From Quillaja saponaria (Eukaryota; Streptophyta; Magnoliopsida; Fabales; Quillajaceae), in NCBI GenBank assembly GCA_029379385.1, contig CM055608.1, forward strand, positions 20,210,350-20,274,349: 64,000 bases of DNA, written 5' to 3'. Below the pieces are notes generated by a model. The model was not told the origin of the DNA, did no database searches, and saw only the letters and a list, made by a program, of their open reading frames with translations. This document shows positions 1 to 12,300 of the stretch, one piece after another (the stretch's first letter is position 1; every line of letters begins with the position of its first letter). A program made the translations under genes and the position numbers.

Positions 1-135
1 TTTCTTGCTCACCTTGGTGTTCAGGATTCAATTGGAAGGTATCAATGTGTTGGGCTGAAGCGAGCTAACGAGATCATTGGCACCACAACCGAGGAGCTCG
101 TGCTTAAAGTGAAACAGGGTAGCGGTTCTCCATAA
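1..135 (+). CDS. C-terminal end of an unrecognised protein (partial)
   Basis: Frame 1 is open from the window edge to a TAA at 133-135 (44 codons). Codon use is balanced and the GC content is clearly higher than in the surrounding DNA, which is why I treat it as a true exon. The stretch TTCTTGCTC...GTTCAG before position 25 is pyrimidine-rich and ends in CAG, so the final exon could begin at 25 (DSIGRYQCVG...) and the first eight residues could be intronic. The tail is basic and ends KQGSGSP. I do not recognise the family. The rest of the gene lies to the left of the window. Confidence 0.6.
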   Translation, partial: FLAHLGVQDSIGRYQCVGLKRANEIIGTTTEELVLKVKQGSGSP

Positions 136-460
136 TGAAGCCTCGGGAAGGTGCTTCTCTTTTCCATGATGTATAAGTGTTAGATTACAATATAATACTA
201 CAGGAATTATCGTGGTTGGTAATTCTGCTTTCGAGCATTCCAGGATTAGAAGGATACCTGATAAATTTCTCTTGCTTTCTGTGGTCATTATGTAACTGTT
301 ACTTTGTTAATGTGTGTGTCTTTGATGAAAGACATCTTTGCTTGTCTTGGTTTACTAAGCTGCATTCTATAAGCGAGTCATGATTGCAAAGTGCAGTACT
401 TTTAGGACTCATTTAGTGCATCATATAGTATTAGATAATAAAAGCATATACGATGTATAG
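136..460 (+). other. 3' UTR and polyadenylation region of the partial gene
   Basis: After the TAA, U-rich sequence runs to a canonical AATAAA at 437-442, which fits a plant near-upstream polyadenylation signal about 300 nt after the stop. The overlapping short open frames here have no coding character. Confidence 0.45.
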
Positions 461-512
461 AGTATTAGTTATTAAGTTATATTCTCCACATGATATTTAA
501 TTACGGTCAAGA

Positions 513-2565
513 TAGTAATTAATGATTTTTTTCTTAATTAATCAGGTCTTTTATAATTAAATTTTCTAAGTAGGAAGGAAAAAAATTAAGAGAATCTAAT
601 TCAAAAATAAAAGTCAAATTCTGAAAGTAATTAGAAAAAAGAAATTTTCAAAACCTAAAATAAAAAGTAGTCTATTTCTTTCAGGAACCAATTCAATATT
701 CAATATGTATTAATGTAATGATGTGTGAAAACATTAAATTTGGAGTACCAATTCTGGGAAGAATTCTTGTGATAAGGAGAACCAATATATGATAACTTCA
801 TTTTCTTAATGGTTTATTTGAAATAGACACGGTACACTATAAAATAATTAACCAAAATACAATATTACAATCTCTTAAAACTATAAAATAAAAATAAATG
901 TTCTTATTCTATGTATTATTTCTCATCTTGTGTTTCATCAAAAAGATCATAATTCTTCTTCCTGGCTGGTAGAGCTGCACTACAAGAGAACTTTGCCCCA
1001 GCTCGTACAACTGACATGTCTTTAAAGAAGACAATGTATCTAGCAATAAAATTGATCTTAAAATTAGTTTTATTGATATCATATCATGTATGTATGTATG
1101 TATGTTTTTGATATTATTTAATCCATTGCATCAATCTTGACATATTTCAAAACCGTATTATTGTTTATTGTCTAATGTTATTTTTGAAAATAGAATATTT
1201 ATAAATAAAATGTTGAAAATTGAATTAGCCATTGATTTCTTTAATGATTAAAATTAATTCACTTTACCTAATTCCTAAACATAAGAATGAGAGATTAGGA
1301 ATAATAGTTGTTTCTTTCCCAAAATGAAGCAGTAAAATTATACATCTAGAACGATGATCATTTTAGAGAAATGCCTGTTATAATACTACTTTTATGTATA
1401 TGTGTTTTTAATTAAAAGATTACACTACCAAAGAGGAAAACAAAGGCTTATAGCCTAAATAATCTTGTATAAAAAAATTAATAGGCAAGTTAATTATACC
1501 TGATTGAGATTTCCAACTCCAGCCGAGATGGTTCCTTGCTGCATATATAGATATATATAAGTCTTAAGTCTTATGTGAGTAAAATATAATTAAAAATAAA
1601 GACTTTTCTAGTGGGTGAGACAAGAGTACTAGTTAAATTACACCAAATATGATTTTTTAAAAGTTAAAACTTTTAAAAGTTAGCAATTTATGTATTAAAG
1701 AACAATAAAATCATAATCAACTACAGAGATAAATGTTACAAATTTTCTATATATAAAATATTAACATGTGTCTTTAGGGCACCAGTTAGTAAAATCCTAG
1801 CTAAAATAAATACGGAAGAAATAAAAACCATGATATGTCACTCTTTTTGAAACCCACCAACTCCAAGCGAGAGGAAATATTAAATTTAAAAAGGTCATAA
1901 GTAAATTGGTGAAAATAATACCTTTAGTAAATCATTGATTTGATATAGTTAAGAACCAATAGTTTCTGATTTAGCTAATCGCATTCTTTTCGTCATCTTC
2001 ATCTTGAACTATCAATTGAGACATAATAGATGGTTCAATTATTTTTTGAAAGTGGAAGTGACAGAAAAAATAAATAAATATGAATTTAGAATGGATGAGA
2101 CTTGGTTTGCATCTCAAAATTTTCAAGCCAATAGGTTTTTATAGATGAAGTTTGAGCTCTAATACTACTTAGCTAGTGATTTTAAATAATAAAGCATTAG
2201 TGGGTGTGAATTTTCAAGATTGGCAACATAGAAAAGAAAATCATATATATTTTGTTTTCTTATTCGCAAGATTGACTTTTAATTTTTACTATTAATCAAG
2301 GTACATGCATGACAATTCTAATTTTCCAATTATGATAAAATCACCCTATCAATAGATTAAGATACGTGCACAATTTCAATTTGACAATCATAAATTAAAG
2401 ATCTTATCATTCTTAATAGCATTTTGAGGATCAAATTGAGAAAGCTATAAAATGCATTAAATTCCAATATGGCCACTATTATATATTATTTTTTGTTGAT
2501 ATATTCCCCTAATTTGTAAAACTACTTGTGATTTTTTACCATAAAAAATAAAAGCTGAAAACCAC
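513..2565. repeat. Segmental duplication, copy A
   Basis: From tagtaattaatga (513) to gaaaacca (about 2565) this segment aligns collinearly with 20912-23251. Shared blocks include the area around 950-1040, the block at 1500-1550 (ctccagccgagatggttcc), the block at 1850-1870, the block at 1985-2040 and the almost identical 2400-2470 block. Spacer lengths differ by small indels. The blocks at 1500-1545 and 965-1050 read as open frames on the minus strand with plausible splice sites, so the repeat may hold remnants of a duplicated gene. No product is recognised. Confidence 0.75.
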
Positions 2566-3300
2566 TTGAGATTTTATGTTTTATCAAGGTACATGCATTG
2601 TCAAATGCCTCTATTCACTTTCTTTATCTGTTATTACCCAAAAAAAAAAAAAAAAAAACTAAATCATGAAAAATGAAAAGAAAATGAAGAAATAATTTAT
2701 ATTTTCGGTTTAGTTGGGAAGCTAGATCAATAAAATTGGCTATTTAGATCCTGATCAATTTTTTGAAAATTATATTTTTAATAGTATAAAATAAAACAAT
2801 AAGAATAATAATTTTTTTACATTTAACTTGTACATGTTTTTATATCTATTAAGATAGTAAAACTCATAGATTTTAGTTTAATAAAATGAAGAATTAGTGC
2901 TGCTAATTCTAGCTTATATTTCATTTAAGTGGAGAACTTGTTTGAGTTTTTCTCTTAGTTAAAAAATCTAACAAATCACAAAATTACACTTAAGTTCTGA
3001 ATTTTTAAGATAACATTATTAAGTAAGAAAATAAATACATGGAGGAGAACAATAAGTCCTCCTAAATATATATATAAAACTAGAAAAGGGTTGCCTACAG
3101 TGAAAAGAGAAATTAGTATTCAACGAAAACTATTCTTATTTGTACATAATTGAATGAATATTCCTCGCATTTGCACTCATCAACACATTCTCTTTCTATT
3201 CAAATATCATAAATTAAATCTAAAAAATATATAAATTAAAGAATGTGATATCATCATTATTTGTCTCCCTACATATGTATGTAAGATTAACCAGAAGAAA
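2566..3300. other. AT-rich spacer, no gene seen
   Basis: No coding signal in either strand. It contains a pure A tract at about 2640-2658 and, at its end, the 5-bp target duplication (agaaa, 3296-3300) of the LTR that follows. Confidence 0.6.
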
Positions 3301-6300
3301 TGTTATAACCTTTATAACCTGATATCGTAAAATCAAGTTTTAGATATAAATGTGTAAATTTTAGTTTTAAAATAAATAGATATTACACTTATATGTATAG
3401 CATAAAATATATACACAAGTAATTTAAAACTTGATTGATATGGATCTTGACCTTGTCTTATGTAATTTCATTGATAAATAAAATTAATGTATAAACAAAA
3501 TAAACTAGTGCACAATTACAATGAGCATATATATAAATACAACCAAGAATAAATATGAACCACACATTTCATTTTTATACTTTGACTCTATTTTTTACAT
3601 TTTGTTTTATATTAATTATTTTTTTCAGCCTCTCTCTTTTATTCCCTTCCCTTTTGATCGATTCCTATCTTTGTTTTTTTTCCTCCTTCTTGATTGTTCT
3701 TCCATTGCCTTGTTCTTTAGTTCTAGAATGCTTGCTGATTTTTTGGTTGCAGTCGACCTTGTGGGATTATTTCCTCCCCTTTTCCTCCTCCTTGCCGTGA
3801 ATAGCTTGTCCTTCCCTTTTGTCGTGCACCTTTGTCTCCTTTGTAGTTGTGTTCTAGTTCGTCTTGCCACTGGTTTCCTTTTGATTTCACCCCCTTTTAC
3901 AGGCTAAAGTGCTGCTATTCTTTGCTTGGCCATGAGGTTTAGGTGTATGGGATGTGGTGGTAACAAGGTTGGAGGTGCAACCAAGACAGCAACATCGCCT
4001 ATTTTGGGATACACCTAGGTGGTTCCTTCTCCTTTTCACCTTATGCTTTGCTTATTCGATCAACAACTACATTCAAGAGGTCGAAATCCCAGCTCCTTAG
4101 CAGCATCAGCTTCCAATCTTGCCTGTTAGCAGTTTAAGAAGGCACCAACTATCAGCCAGCCTTACTGTGGTTCTCTTAGTCCAGCCGCTATTTAGTTTTG
4201 CTTCAAGTAGCCTTCAACAGGTTATGGTAGCTGCTTTTCCTCTTCCAATAGCAGCAGCTTAAACGTTTTCCTTTGGTGGGTTAGTTCGACTACTTTTCCT
4301 TGTAATGATGGTGGTAATGAAGGTTTTCTTGTTGTTTGATGAGTTAGTGTAGGATGTTGTAGGAGGTATAATATGGGAATTGGTTTAATTGATGTTATGT
4401 TTTGTTGGATCCTAATTAACTTATACAATTTGAATTTAACATTGATATAGTAATTAATCAAAGGATGTGCAATGTGGAAGTAAGGAATTTATGTTGATTT
4501 TCTTGGAACATGTAAATATAAATATACATATATATGAGTTGAAATTTAAAATGCCTTTAAGATGTTTTACAAAATGTCTAAGAAAAACTAGTTGTAATGT
4601 AATGAATAAAATTTGGTAAATTTCAATTTAGGTGGTTGAGTGATTAATGATAGGGATTAGAGAAATCTGGTATTTCGGGTGTTTTATGCATTGAATTAGT
4701 TTAGGAGTTCTAAAAAGAAAGTGTTAGCTTATGGTCTTAGGATGATATATGGAGAGTTTCATAACCTGATTCGGGGTATATTAATTGTTAGAGCTATTGG
4801 ACTGTAGCTAGGTTCGAGTGGGATTGTAAGTGAGCTTTAGTCAGTCTGGAGGACTTTGTTTAGGGTTATTATTTGAATTAGCTTAAGATCTTCAAATAAG
4901 AATTGACCTTAACATATTAAGGGAAAATTCTAGAGCTTTGAAGGTTTTTATTTTATGTTATGAGTATTCTGGAGGTGTTGTTGGAATTTTAGGGTCCTGA
5001 TTGTACCTGTTTTGGTATAACTAGTTTTGGAGGGTCTTAAATGATGATTCAGGAGTGGGGTACTGAAGATGAATTGTTTCTAACATCTTGCTAAGCTACA
5101 CTAGAAAGTTTCATAATCTGATTCCCAATTATGACAATTCTATAAGCACTGGAATCCGATCTTGGTAACTAGAAATTGTGTGTCTGCCCTATTTGTGTTC
5201 ATGTGGAGATTTGAGTAGGGTTCAAGGCTGATTTTAGGAGAATTTTCTGAGTAAGAAAGATAGCTACATTTGTGGAGATGATGTTTGGACTTGGTTTTAC
5301 TAAATTTGGTTAAGTATATAAGTTGGAATCAAGCATGTCTCCAAGGTGTTTGTGAAAATATTTAAGAGGTATGAAACAGTAGTATTTATAGATTTTTGTA
5401 ATTAGATAATTATAACCTATAAAATTGACAAATTAAGTAATACTTGGAAAATTTAATTGCAGCTATGAAACGTAACATTTAAAACGACGGTGTGTTTGGA
5501 CTCAAGAAGAACTGACGAGCAAAATCCATAACTTGGTGAGTGGATAATGTATTCTTTGGTTGCTAGATTAATATGTTTAATTGTTTATGTGTATTTGAGT
5601 AAATGTGTTTATATTAGAGATATGTAAGAATGTGTAGTATTTAATTTGAATTACTTGAATTATGCTTGACATGTCAATTTTTTTGTGTTTGATAAGGGCC
5701 AATAAAATGAATTTTTTTTATCTGAAATGATTTTTACATTCAAACTAGAATTCGGGTACACCTAGGATACTTTGATTTGATACTGTGATTTAAAATATTT
5801 GAGTAACTCAACCTCGAGGATGGATATGTATAAAGCATATATTTGGTGTGGGGGTGTAAGAACTGCCTGGTGGGAGGATATATGGTATGCGGGTGTTGAG
5901 TTACTTCAATTGGCCTTTTTGGTTGAATTGCTTGATTTGTATTTTTTGAATATTTTGATTGATTTGTTTATCTCATGTATTGCATAAATGGTATTGGTTT
6001 AATTTTATGATTTCCTTATTTGCGTATGTGTAACATTTAGTTGTTTTGAAATTCATGTTATGCTGTTATTATTTGACTTATGTATTATATTCATGTATTG
6101 AGTGATGCTAGTACCATTTGGGTACTTTTTTCTACTCACTTAGTTATTGTGACTCACCTATCTCTTGTTGTTATTGTTGTTTTTTGTTTTTTTTTTGTTT
6201 TTTACAAGACCTCAGACGTCGTAAACCACTGATATTTGACTTGTCGATTGTTTTACAGCAAGGTGCTTATTTGAAAACACTTGCTTGAAGTCAAGAGATG

Positions 6301-6674
6301 AAGTTTGCAGTCACATTTAGGCTTTGGTGTCAAAATTTGTATTGTATATTAATTTAGTCATTTGTTGTCATGGTGAGAAATAGAGTGGAGCTTCTTGTGT
6401 ATATTGTTGTTGTGTAAACTAGTTGAATGTAATCACGAATTATATGTTTGTATTTTTGGCATGTTCTACTTTACAGGGAACCTCTGATGAAATATTTAGT
6501 TAAATTGTTATATATTTTAGTAAATAATCATTTTTATTTACATTGTGTTTCTAAACTTTATTTTTAATCTTTAATTTAGTCAAAAGTCGTATGTGGTTTT
6601 TTGATTTGAGTCAGGGTTACGAGATTTGGTTACCCATTCCTCCTGTCAGTCATACCTCCGTGAGGGGTGTTACA
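3301..6674 (+). mobile_element. Solo LTR, 3.4 kb, family TGTTATAAC...GTGTTACA
   Basis: The element starts TGTTATAACC and ends GGGGTGTTACA. It is flanked by a perfect 5-bp duplication, agaaa, at 3296-3300 and 6675-6679, as expected for LTR retrotransposon integration. There is no gag-pol and no internal domain, so it is read as a solo LTR left by recombination. Landmarks shared with the other copies are the start followed by tgtgtaaattt, a CT-rich central part (3600-4300), a gtgctcac-like block with gatgctagtacc...gggtac near 6106-6126, an agggaacctctg block near 6476, and the end block gtcatacctccgtgagggg. Short open frames inside (3521-3907 and others) are chance frames in the CT-rich part. 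Confidence 0.88.
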
Positions 6675-6872
6675 AGAAACCTCATAGAGCTTTAGAACTT
6701 GAAGATTCAATTCCTAGAACCACTAGCTAGTGAATTTATGTTTTACATGCTAAAAGAACCTAGTAAGGTTTCGAGTGGATAATTTATATTTACAAATGCT
6801 TAATGGTTATCAATTTTTTCTTTTTATCTAACCTTTTCCTCCTAATAACTTTAATACTGGCAATATAAGTAA
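6675..6872. other. Short spacer between solo LTR and CACTA terminus
   Basis: AT-rich sequence with the downstream copy of the agaaa target duplication at its start and TAA (6870-6872) at its end. No gene is visible. Confidence 0.5.
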
Positions 6873-9328
6873 CACTACAAGAAATTGAAGCTTTAGCAAC
6901 AATAAAATGATGTTGTTGATGATTATAAGTAACAAACCCTTATCCTTGATATGTAGATGCAGATGTATTTCTTGTAGATGGCATTATTTGGGATAGCCAG
7001 ATGCAAATAATTATAAGTGACAACTTATTTGCGATAACACTACGGATGAAGATAAATGTTGCCAATGCTTTGGGATATTATCAGTGTGAACTGATGTGGA
7101 TGCAGATATGTTATTGCTAATAATTATATGCATCCACCTCGCTCTCTTTGATAAATTGATACTGATAATTTAATTATTTATGATCTGATTATAGTAGGGC
7201 AGTATGCTCTGCTCTCTTAGGACCCTACTCTAATCAAAAGACTAACAGTCCCTTACCTTAGGTCTCTGGTGGTTGATAGTGCAACAAAGGTTGGATAAAA
7301 CATGGATGGGCTATCATCCAAAAGGATGTCTACAGGAAAACTCATGGGATCGACATGGTAAACATAGATAGATGAATGCAGATAACTTATTAATTTTTTT
7401 TAAAAAAAAATTGATCAGTGTTTGTGTTTTGCTGTCACATATAGAGTATTGTTGTTGCATAGAAGTTTACAGATTTTCATTTTGCTCCCTTAAAATTGTT
7501 ATTTTCTTAGCTTGTTAAATTATATATATTGCAAACAATTAAAAACAACATTCCATTGAATAATACATAATTTAACAAATAGAATTCAAATATGGAAACA
7601 AAATATAAAAATCTAAATTGCTAAGTACACAAAAACATAGAAATAACACTACAAGTCTCCTATATCCTCATCATCATCCCTCTGCTTATCATCCGTCTAG
7701 CCTTGGTGTAATTGTGAAGCATCTAAAGAAGGAACGATATCTTGAAATAAAAAACATAAGCAAGTTAAAAGGCTTAGTTTGAAAAAACAAAAAAAATTTG
7801 AAGTTACATAATGAATGAATATAAGACATTAACATTTTCAAATACAAACTAACATTTGTGCATAAATTTCTAATATTTTGTCCAAATTTTAATCCACTTC
7901 TTCCTACAAATCTTAGTTGTCCCCATGGATGTGCTAGTACTCGAATTCAAAAAAGTTACATATGCATTCCATAAGTAGATTATTCTTTTCATCCAAATTT
8001 GACAAAATTCAAATAACATTTTTCTATGGTCTCCTAAGTACATAACATAGACAATATGCAATTTTGGCACCATACATATCTAAGTATGTACTCAGATAAT
8101 AGAGAAATGTCATTGAAATTTCAACCAAATGAATGAAAACTTAAGCATGCCACTGTAACAAATAGTGGTTCACTTTTTTAAACTTTCCACTTTGGACAAT
8201 TCAAGAATCAATGTCAAATGAAATTAACATATGTTCAACTAAGTAGACAAACATGTATTAGTTCATTTATAATGATTCTTAAACGAGTTTCTAAAGGAAT
8301 TTGAATGTATGTTAAGATAATCTATATAAATACTTGGAGAATTTGACAAGCAACATAAAATTTCACTTAAACATTATTTAAAATATATATTATAAACAAA
8401 TCATGAGTTCAACATACTAATAGACTAAAGACTCATTTACTTCCCCAAATGATTCTAATGATTCCTTACATGGACAAGTCCTACAATCAACATAAAAACT
8501 CTAGTATTCCACTCCATTAAAACACATTTTTCAGTTCATTAATTCCACACAAAGTTTTTTACATTAAAAAAAAAATTACGGTATTCATAATTGTATAATG
8601 ATTATTGAATTTCTAACATATATTGGTGGTCAAGACCCATAATTCAATAAAATAAAATTTTAAGTTCTAAACTATAAATTAAAGATAAGAAAATCATAAG
8701 TGCTTAACTTCTTGAAGTTTTAAACTTTTCAATCAACCCTATGTTCTCCAAATTAATCTGAAATTAATTATTAAATACTATTAATTAATTTTTCCCAACA
8801 TTCCCGAGAACATTGTTTTCACAAACAAAAGTTTCATCTACTCAACTCGTTCTTGTTTTATTTATTTATTATTATTACTTTCTAAATTATTAGATTCTAT
8901 TAGATTTAGTTCTCTAGTTAATTGGATCTACGTTGTTTCACCTAGACCCCGATTCAACTCAAGAGCACCTATCTCCAAAATCCACAAACTTGCATTCAAT
9001 CAAGCGTAATACTTCATACTTCAATATTTTACGAATAACTCTATCAATTTTCACCAAAAAATAGAAAAATTACCTATCAATTACAAACTGAACAGATTTG
9101 AGTTTTACTCAAAATCCTCCTTTTAAGCCAAATTACAATTATTCATCTAAAATACAATTTCTCATGACTCCTCAACCCCTAAACGCATACATTTGTTATC
9201 TCTTAAGAGCATAACCCTTAACCATGGTAGTCACAGTCAAAGACAAAACACAAAACATAGGAATTAAAAAAATCAACATATAAGAAATTAGTTCATTTTT
9301 CATAAATCCCCAAATTTCAAAATCCTCT
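6873..9328 (+). mobile_element. CACTA-type transposon 5' terminus and subterminal region
   Basis: Position 6873 begins CACTACAAGAAA, the terminal inverted repeat typical of plant En/Spm (CACTA) elements, preceded by TAA as a candidate 3-bp target duplication. The following 270 bp are rich in variants of gatgcagatatg, gcaaataattataagtgac and similar short words, as in CACTA subterminal repeat zones. Beyond about 7200 nothing is recognised. A 67-residue minus-strand frame (7870-8073) has no known relative. The matching 3' terminus is uncertain: similar subterminal words recur at 17.8-18.2 kb, and a proper CACTA end is at 61979. Confidence 0.5.
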
Positions 9329-12300
9329 TGTCACACCCCTCTCGGAGGTATAACTAGTTGAAGGAATGGATAATCAAACCTCCGTAACCTTGACTTCAAA
9401 AACATGAAACGAACACAACTCTTGACTAAATTAAAGAGTAAAAGTAAATTTTATAAAACATGAGTTAACAAAAAAAATTTGTTTACTGAAACTTATAACA
9501 ATTTATTAAAAATTCTGGCAGAGGTTCCTTGTAAAGTGGAACATGCCCATAAAATATAAACACACATTCTTGTTGTTATACATTGACAACCACAACTACA
9601 AAGACAACAAGGAGCTCTACTCCGATTTTCATCACAATAACAAATAACTAGACTATTACATTACATAAAACTAGACTCCTTATAGCTCTAGTGAGACTAT
9701 AAACATTCACCCTTTGACTTCAAGATTGAGATTCCTAAGAATTATCTTACCACCCAACACTCGGCAAGTCCAGTATCGATAATTGTTGTACAGTGAGATC
9801 TTGTTACTAAAACAACTAAACAAAGAGAGGGATAAGTCCTACAGACTACGTGAGTGGAAAAGCATACAAAAAGGGTACTAGTATCACTCAACACACATAT
9901 AGGATATATAATCAACTAATATCAACATATCATTTATTCTAAATAACTAATAAGATTACACATATCCAATTACGGAATTATAAAGTATCGCAAACATACT
10001 TCAAGTAATGTTTTGTATAATCCAATCACAGAAATTAGAGCACCCAAATCATACAAAGAATGCAAAGGGCTAACTGAGTAACTCAGCCCCATACACCACC
10101 TCCCAACAAGTAGTTTTTGTAAGAAATTGGTGTTAAAAATGATAATCATAAGCACAACAGAATTTAAAATTTTGATTCCTTTAACCTGAAATCACCTTAT
10201 GATCATATGAAAGATCCTAATTCTAGTTTAACAATTAAAAAGGAAGTTAGAGAATGTGTACCTCTGAGGCTTTCAATTCTTTTGTCGTATTCTTGATTCG
10301 GCATTTACTCCTTTGTTGATTCATCAAGAGCACACAATAACATAGGTGTCTCATCTTTAAGTGTATCCACATGAATGAATCTAACTAAGGATCTTCATGC
10401 TTCAAGATGAGAGGGTTACCAAGAGATTCCTTGTGTGCTAGCACAAATTTCTGAATCTCTCTTGTAATTTAGAAACTCTCATTAGCCTAAAATCCTAGGC
10501 TTTTTGTACAGTACGTACAATTATTTTCTTTTCACATATTTACTAATTTGTTAAGTCTTATATTTGTAAAGACTAGCCACCTCCCTATGCATTGGACAAT
10601 CCAAACATATTAGGGATTTTACTAACATTAAGATTTAATCATAATTAAATTTAATGCCTAACAAAATATAATAATTACGTGACTGTTCTAAAACTCTCCT
10701 TATTTGAATATCGTCATTTTGTGTATGACCCCTTAAGTTCAAACTATTGATGGTAGTAGGCATGTAACTTTTACATATTTATTATTGGATCCTGTCCAAT
10801 TAAATTAGAACTCATTGTAATTATTCAAATTAAAAACTCTTTTTAATTCTCCCTATAATTAAGATTAATTAATTAATCATCTAAATAATTAATTAATTAT
10901 CAGAGTTTCTTACAAGTCAAGATTGTTGTCTAGCAGCACATGATGACTATCCATAATAGTATGAATATGGCTGTGAACCTTTTGAACCTTTCTGTTAACA
11001 GTTACCATACAATTCAAACCTTCTATTATGCAATGTCCTGATTAAATCTATTTGGGTATGAAAATAATGTCAAACCCAAAGTTTAATCATATGTGTTTAG
11101 ATCTTATGATGATCATATTCTAATATTCATCGTACTATGGCCACACACTTAAAGTTGCATCTTTTATAGATCATATAGGACATTCTCTCTATTATACTAA
11201 GAGTGATAGATCCTTTATTGTACATTCACATACTTCCATATGCAAGTGGTTAGACCCAATTACTACTTCTTAGGTGACTTATTAATAAACTCGGAAATAG
11301 TATCAAAGTATAATGGCATACATATAAGATAACTATGATGTCTCAAGTCAAAGGACTATTTGCATAACTGTTACATGAGAACCACCTATTAACATATAGA
11401 AAAACTCCATATAGGTGTTCTCAATTGAGTTAGTTCGGTGAACTTTTTCTTTAATGAGTACTTACATATCTGTCTTAGTGTCTCATACACAAGTGACTAT
11501 GAGATCAATCACTCTCAACTTTTTAAGCCAACTAGATATGTACTAATCTATCCGAATTCACTAATGCCCTACTTAATGATCCTATGATTAGGAACATTTA
11601 AGAATTAAGCTTAAAGGAAATACATCTCATTACCATGATCTCATCATGATGCTTATTTCCATTACTTTAATTCTTTAGGCTCATAATGGTTAATTAATAA
11701 CTCTTATACATAATATTGTTTGCCACTTATTCAATTAAATGAATATTAATATTTATTAATAATAATATGAATAAGATTGTGTATAAAATAATATGCCACA
11801 ATATCACATGTCATTAGCTTTATGATATACTACTAACAGTTTTGCGCCCACACATCAAATAGAATCGGAAACAGAATCACTGAAACCCTTCTTCGAATTC
11901 ATCCACCAGAGTTGAGCATTCAATTCTTTAAAGAAAACACTAATTAAAAAATCTCATATTAGAATATTAAATTAAAACTTCTTAGGTGCACCTGGATTTC
12001 ATTTTCAAAAATAAAATCATTTTAGAAAAATCATTTCGTTAGCACTTATAAACCACAAACAATTCTAAACATCAAACACAATCCACATAATTCAATCATA
12101 GCAATACAATTCTTATTCACCTATATAACATATATATTCATGTATACATATACATACAAATATATAAAATAGTCTAACAAACTAATTTAGCAATCATGGG
12201 ATAACAATTAACTACTCACCGGTTTACAAATCTTGTTCATCACTTTCTCTTGCGCTCACGTGTGCCATCTGGCCTACAGAAGGGACCGGAACTGAAATTC

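Noticed and set aside
3521..3907. 128-codon plus-strand frame and overlapping frames
   Set aside because: Lies in the CT-rich part of a solo LTR; composition (Phe/Leu/Ser runs) is dictated by the pyrimidine tract and other copies of the LTR do not keep it open.
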